A DNA stretch of 64,000 nucleotides from Actinotalea alkalitolerans (GTDB lineage: Bacteria > Actinomycetota > Actinomycetes > Actinomycetales > Cellulomonadaceae). Both the position numbers and the translations under genes were made by a program. Location: contig NZ_JAMBPP010000014.1 of the NCBI RefSeq assembly GCF_023369855.1, forward strand, positions 31,959-95,958, in the 5' to 3' direction. A model generated the notes under the pieces. The model saw only the letters and a program-made list of their open reading frames with translations. It searched no databases and was not told where the DNA came from. Positions 60,888-64,000 of the stretch are shown piece after piece. The first letter of the stretch is position 1; the number at the start of each line of letters is the position of its first letter.

Positions 60888-62693
60888 TCAGCCGACGATG
60901 TCGCAGATCGCCGTCCCGGCGCTGACGCTCGCGCCCACGCCGGCGGACAGGCCCTGGACGATCCCGGAGCGGTGCGCCACGAGCGGCTGCTCCATCTTCA
61001 TCGCCTCGAGAACCACCACCAGGTCACCCTCGGACACCTGTGCGCCCTCGGTCACCGCGACCTTGACGATCGTGCCCTGCATGGGTGAGCTCAGGGTGGT
61101 CCCGTTCGCGGGGCCGGCGAGTGTGCGCGCACCGGTGCGACGCGGGCGCAGCGGACGGTTGCCACCACGGCCGCGACCGCCGCCCAGGCCGGCCAGCCCG
61201 CCCAGACCACCTGGCAGCACCACCTCGATGCGCTTGCCGCCGACCTCGACCACGACCCGTTCGGTCGAGGGCTCGTCGTCCTGCTCGGGCTCGCTCTGGA
61301 CGGGGGCTCCGTCCTCGCGCAGCGAGGGCAGCCGGTCGGCGAACTCCGTCTCGATCCAGCGGGTGTGCACGGTGAAGGGCTGCTCGGGGTCGGCCGGGGC
61401 GAAGGCCGGCTCGTCCAGGACCGCACGGTGGAACGGGACCACCGTGGGGATCCCGCGGATCTCGAGCTCGGCCAGTGCGCGCCGGGCCCGCTCGATGGCC
61501 TGGGTGCGTGTGGCGCCCGTCACGATGAGCTTGGCGACCATCGAGTCGAACGCCCCCGAGACGCTGTCGCCCTCGATCACGCCGCTGTCGACCCGGACAC
61601 CCGGACCGCCTGGCAGGCGCAGGTGGTGGATGCGCCCCGGTGCAGGCAGGAAGCCCGCTGACGGGTCCTCGCCGTTGATCCGGAACTCGATCGAGTGGCC
61701 GCGCACCGCGACCTGGTCGTAGCCCAGCGGCTCACCTGCCGCGATCCGCAGCTGCTCGCGGACCAGGTCGATGCCGGTGACCTCCTCGGTCACCGGGTGC
61801 TCGACCTGGAGGCGGGTGTTGACCTCGAGGAAGGACACGGTGCCGTCCACCGCGACGAGGAACTCGCAGGTGCCCGCCCCCACGTACCCGGCCTCGCGCA
61901 GGATGGCGATCGACGAGTCGCGCAGCAGCTTCTCCTGCGCGGCACTCAGGAAGGGGGCAGGAGCCTCCTCGACCAGCTTCTGGTGGCGTCGCTGCAACGA
62001 GCAGTCACGGGTCGAGACCACCACGACCGTGCCGTGGGAGTCGGCCAGGCACTGGGTCTCCACGTGCCGGGGTGAGTCCAGGAAGCGTTCGACGAAGCAC
62101 TCCCCGCGTCCGAAGGCCGCGGTGGCCTCGCGCACGGCCGAGTCGAACATCTCGTCGATCTCCTCGACGGTCCGGGCGACCTTGAGGCCGCGCCCGCCAC
62201 CGCCGAAGGCCGCCTTGATCGCGATCGGCAGCCCGTGCACGGCCGCGAAGTCATGGACCTCGCTCACGTCGGCCACGGGGTCGGAGGTCCCGGCCACCAG
62301 GGGCGCCCCGGCTCGCTGGGCGATGTGACGGGCACTCACCTTGTCGCCGAGCGCGTCGATCGCCGCGGGTGACGGGCCGATCCAGGTCAGGCCCGCCTCG
62401 ATGACCGCTCGGGCGAACCCGGCGTTCTCGGCCAGGAAGCCGTAGCCCGGGTGGACCGCGTCGGCTCCCGAGCGTCGTGCGACCTCGAGCAGCTTGCCGA
62501 TGTCGAGATAGGTCTCGGCCGCGCGGGCGCCGCCCAGGGCGAAGGCCTCGTCGGCGAGCCGGACGTGCAGGGACTCGCGGTCGGGGTCGGCGTAGACCGC
62601 GACGCTCGCCACCCGGGCGTCGGCGCAGGCTCGGGCGATGCGGACGGCGATCTCACCGCGGTTGGCGATGAGGACCTTGCGGATGTCGGGCAC
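60888..62693 (-). CDS. accA3: Acyl-CoA carboxylase alpha subunit (biotin carboxylase + BCCP, AccA3-like)
   Basis: A 601-residue bifunctional alpha subunit: biotin carboxylase (about 1-450) and biotin carboxyl carrier domain (about 520-601) joined by a Gly/Arg-rich linker. Carboxylase motifs: [31 protein letters not shown] (ATP-grasp glycine loop), [31 protein letters not shown]. Carrier motif: [15 protein letters not shown] with the biotinyl Lys, with GTIVKVAV and [11 protein letters not shown] before it. It pairs with a separate beta subunit (carboxyltransferase), which is not in this window, to make malonyl-/methylmalonyl-CoA or similar. The GTG at 62693 follows TACGGT by 5 bases. As in mycobacteria, maf lies nearby (Rv3282/Rv3285). 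Confidence 0.95.
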   Translation of the reverse strand: MPDIRKVLIANRGEIAVRIARACADARVASVAVYADPDRESLHVRLADEAFALGGARAAETYLDIGKLLEVARRSGADAVHPGYGFLAENAGFARAVIEAGLTWIGPSPAAIDALGDKVSARHIAQRAGAPLVAGTSDPVADVSEVHDFAAVHGLPIAIKAAFGGGGRGLKVARTVEEIDEMFDSAVREATAAFGRGECFVERFLDSPRHVETQCLADSHGTVVVVSTRDCSLQRRHQKLVEEAPAPFLSAAQEKLLRDSSIAILREAGYVGAGTCEFLVAVDGTVSFLEVNTRLQVEHPVTEEVTGIDLVREQLRIAAGEPLGYDQVAVRGHSIEFRINGEDPSAGFLPAPGRIHHLRLPGGPGVRVDSGVIEGDSVSGAFDSMVAKLIVTGATRTQAIERARRALAELEIRGIPTVVPFHRAVLDEPAFAPADPEQPFTVHTRWIETEFADRLPSLREDGAPVQSEPEQDDEPSTERVVVEVGGKRIEVVLPGGLGGLAGLGGGRGRGGNRPLRPRRTGARTLAGPANGTTLSSPMQGTIVKVAVTEGAQVSEGDLVVVLEAMKMEQPLVAHRSGIVQGLSAGVGASVSAGTAICDIVG

Positions 62694-62698
62694 GGCTC

Positions 62699-62704
62699 AC
62701 CGTA
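62699..62704 (-). promoter_or_regulatory. TACGGT -10 hexamer of accA3 (leaderless type)
   Basis: On the minus strand TACGGT is followed by five bases and the GTG at 62693, the shortest spacing of this type in the window. Confidence 0.4.
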
Positions 62705-62710
62705 ACGTCA

Positions 62711-62744
62711 CGGGCGCCCGGCGTTCACGCCGGGACCACGCCCG
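62711..62744 (-). terminator. Nested stem-loop after maf
   Basis: CCCGGCG-ttca-CGCCGGG (62717-62734) is enclosed by CGGGCG (62711-62716) and CGCCCG (62739-62744), with a four-base bulge. It lies downstream of maf and just upstream of the accA3 promoter on the minus strand. Confidence 0.65.
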
Positions 62745-62863
62745 GACGACAATTCGCCGAACCCGCCAAGCGGTGCCCCTGACCTTTGTGCCCGATCACC
62801 AGTCGCGGGGCTCGCCGTGCCTGCGAGCATCGCCCGCGCCGACCCGACCCGGGTCGCCGGGCC

Positions 62864-63520
62864 TCAGCGCCACAGGTCGGGGACCGTCAGCCCGATCTCA
62901 CCGAGCAGGGCCCGCAGCACCGGAAGGCTCAGGCCGACGACGCCGTGGTGGTCGCCCTCGATGCCCTCGATGAACGCCCCGCCCAGGCCGTCGACGGTGA
63001 ACGCCCCGGCGACCGCGAGCGGCTCACCGGTCGCCACGTAGGCGTCGATCTCCCCGTCGGAGAGGTCGCCGAAGTGCACCGTGGTCGAGGAGGTGGTCCC
63101 GAGGGTGCCACCGGTGCCCGCGCCGCCCTCGGCGACCACCGGTCGGGCGTCGACCAACCAGTGCCCCGTGTGCAGGACGCCGGAGCGGCCGCGCATCTGG
63201 CGCCACCGCGCGACGGCGTCCTCGGCGTCCCGGGGCTTGCCCAGCGCGATGCCGTCCAGGTCGAGCAGGGAGTCGCAGCCCAGCACCAGGACGTCCTCGG
63301 GCACGTCCAGGGTCTCGAGACGGTCGACGACCGCCTGGGCCTTGGCCTGCGCGAGCAGCAGCACGGCGTCGACCGGGGCGAGCACCCCGAACCGCTGCGT
63401 GGCCGCGGCCAGCACAGCGTCCTCGTCGACCCCCGAGACCTGCACGAGAGCGTCGATGCCGACCCGACCCAGGGTCGTCAGGCGGGCGGGGGAGGCGGAG
63501 GCGAGCAGCAGCGAGGTCAC
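62864..63520 (-). CDS. maf: Maf-like nucleoside triphosphate pyrophosphatase
   Basis: A 218-residue cytosolic pyrophosphatase that hydrolyses non-canonical or pyrimidine NTPs (Maf/YhdE family). Motifs are SLLLASASPARLTTL, the metal loop VLVLGCDSLLDLDGIALGKPRDAEDAVA and VATGEPLAVAGAFTVDGLGGAFIEGIEGDHHGVVGLSLPVL, in which the family GAYxIQGxGAxFIExIxGDYxxVVGLPL pattern is evident. The GTG at 63520 precedes the SASPAR segment by 8 residues and follows TACCCT by 6 bases; a longer open frame upstream is not conserved. It follows a DUF885 gene after 58 bases, on the same strand. Confidence 0.94.
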   Translation of the reverse strand: MTSLLLASASPARLTTLGRVGIDALVQVSGVDEDAVLAAATQRFGVLAPVDAVLLLAQAKAQAVVDRLETLDVPEDVLVLGCDSLLDLDGIALGKPRDAEDAVARWRQMRGRSGVLHTGHWLVDARPVVAEGGAGTGGTLGTTSSTTVHFGDLSDGEIDAYVATGEPLAVAGAFTVDGLGGAFIEGIEGDHHGVVGLSLPVLRALLGEIGLTVPDLWR

Positions 63521-63526
63521 CGCGGC

Positions 63527-63532
63527 AGGGTA
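63527..63532 (-). promoter_or_regulatory. TACCCT -10 hexamer of maf (leaderless type)
   Basis: On the minus strand TACCCT is followed by six bases (GCCGCG) and the GTG at 63520. Confidence 0.55.
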
Positions 63533-63578
63533 GCCGCCGCGCGTGCACGTGACCTCCCGGGCCCGGCGCGGAGGCCGC

Positions 63579-64000
63579 TCAGTCTCCGGCAAGGGCCTCA
63601 CGCAGCACGTCGAGTCCGACCGACCCCAGACCCAGCGCGTGCGCGTGGAAGGCCGTCAGGTCGTGCTCCTCGCCCCGGGCCTGCGCTGCGGCGGCCGAGG
63701 CGTCGCGCGCTGCCTCCCACAACCGCTGCCCGACCTTGTACGCCGGAGCCTGACCGGGCCATCCCAGGTAGCGGTCGAGCTCGAACCTCAGGAAGTCCTC
63801 GTCCATCGCCACGTTGGCCAGCAGGAACTCCCAGGCGGTGTCGGCGTCCCAGACGCCTCCGCCCCACCGCTGCGGACGCGGCAGGCCCAGGTGCACCCCG
63901 ATGTCGAGCACCACCCGGGCGGTGCGCAGCCGCTGCCCGTCGAGCATGCCGAGCCGGTCACCCGGGTCGTCGAGGAAGCCGAGGTCGGCCATGAGCCGTT
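63579..64000 (-). CDS. DUF885 family protein, C-terminal part (truncated by window end)
   Basis: The frame is open to base 64000, so only the last 140 residues are visible. ERLM-like RLMADLGFLDDPGDRLGMLDGQRLRTARVVLDIGVHLG, AWEFLLANVAMDEDFLRFELDRYLGWPGQAPAYKVGQRLWEAAR and the end FHAHALGLGSVGLDVLREAL are typical of the C-terminal part of DUF885 proteins, which have a metallopeptidase-like (M32-like) fold with an HExxH motif that would lie upstream of this window end. An internal ATG at 63992 is not the start, because RL precedes it in frame as in homologues (WALYAERLM). Function is unassigned. Family identification is good. Confidence 0.85.
   Translation of the reverse strand, partial: RLMADLGFLDDPGDRLGMLDGQRLRTARVVLDIGVHLGLPRPQRWGGGVWDADTAWEFLLANVAMDEDFLRFELDRYLGWPGQAPAYKVGQRLWEAARDASAAAAQARGEEHDLTAFHAHALGLGSVGLDVLREALAGD

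Overview
The window is GC-rich, with dense coding, many GTG starts, an Mtb-type mycothiol gene (mshB), a 7Fe ferredoxin beside dapC, an ECF sigma factor/RseA/HtrA/TatB cluster and actinobacterial DapD and AccA3-type genes. This points to an actinobacterial chromosome, most likely of the order Micrococcales (Cellulomonas/Sanguibacter/Oerskovia relatives); the genus is inference. I see no phage, IS element, rRNA, tRNA or CRISPR array. It looks like core chromosome.

Layout. 1-3281: 3' end of ychF, then a DUF952 gene and a PAS-PAS-GAF-SpoIIE phosphatase on the minus strand. 3801-11117: a complete oligopeptide-type ABC transporter (lipoprotein, two permeases, one double ATPase), with a small PH-domain membrane protein inserted on the other strand. 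11279-19305: typA, a BCCT transporter, mshB, a small membrane protein and a VanW-domain cell-envelope protein. 19317-23043: an acetyltransferase remnant, a small conserved protein, fdxA, dapC and citrate synthase. 23062-29567: a lysozyme-fold-like exported protein, divergent dapD/dapE, a LOG-family gene, a folP2-like gene, a PIG-V-like membrane glycosyltransferase and a 55-residue DUF3117 protein. 29597-35640: leucyl aminopeptidase, an O-methyltransferase, and the sigE-rseA-htrA-tatB envelope-stress cluster. 35684-37251: trpS and a 2H-phosphoesterase. 37316-40769: sdhCDAB on the minus strand. 40955-43467: manC and an M20 amidohydrolase. 43637-58379: a nucleoside uptake and salvage region (BMP lipoprotein, ATPase, two permeases, cdd, deoA, add, deoC, phosphohexomutase, purine nucleoside phosphorylase) ending in an LpdA-like flavoprotein. 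58397-64000: minus-strand exo/endonuclease-fold membrane protein, Nudix hydrolase, acyl-CoA carboxylase alpha subunit, maf, and the 3' part of a DUF885 gene.

How the genes work together. The BMP-type ABC importer brings in nucleosides; Cdd and Add deaminate them, DeoA and PNP release (deoxy)ribose 1-phosphate, the mutase can isomerise sugar phosphates and DeoC splits deoxyribose 5-phosphate, so uptake and catabolism are encoded together. DapC, DapD and DapE are three steps of succinylase lysine/diaminopimelate synthesis. Citrate synthase and SdhCDAB are TCA enzymes, and each has a CRP/GlxR-like palindrome upstream. SigE has a recognisable sigma-E-type promoter directly in front of it and is followed by its anti-sigma factor and a periplasmic-type protease.

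From memory, the gene order matches two separate blocks of Mycobacterium tuberculosis (about Rv1165-Rv1224, typA to tatB; and about Rv3280-Rv3336, accA3/maf to trpS), here joined between tatB and trpS. A notable feature is how often a TANNNT hexamer sits exactly 5-7 bases before the start codon, suggesting widespread leaderless transcripts. The most unusual single points are an O-methyltransferase with no standard start codon but a Shine-Dalgarno followed by ATC, an LpdA homologue lacking both redox cysteines, a DppB-type permease with a large extra membrane insertion, and an uncharacterised cysteine-peptidase-like protein inside the nucleoside region.
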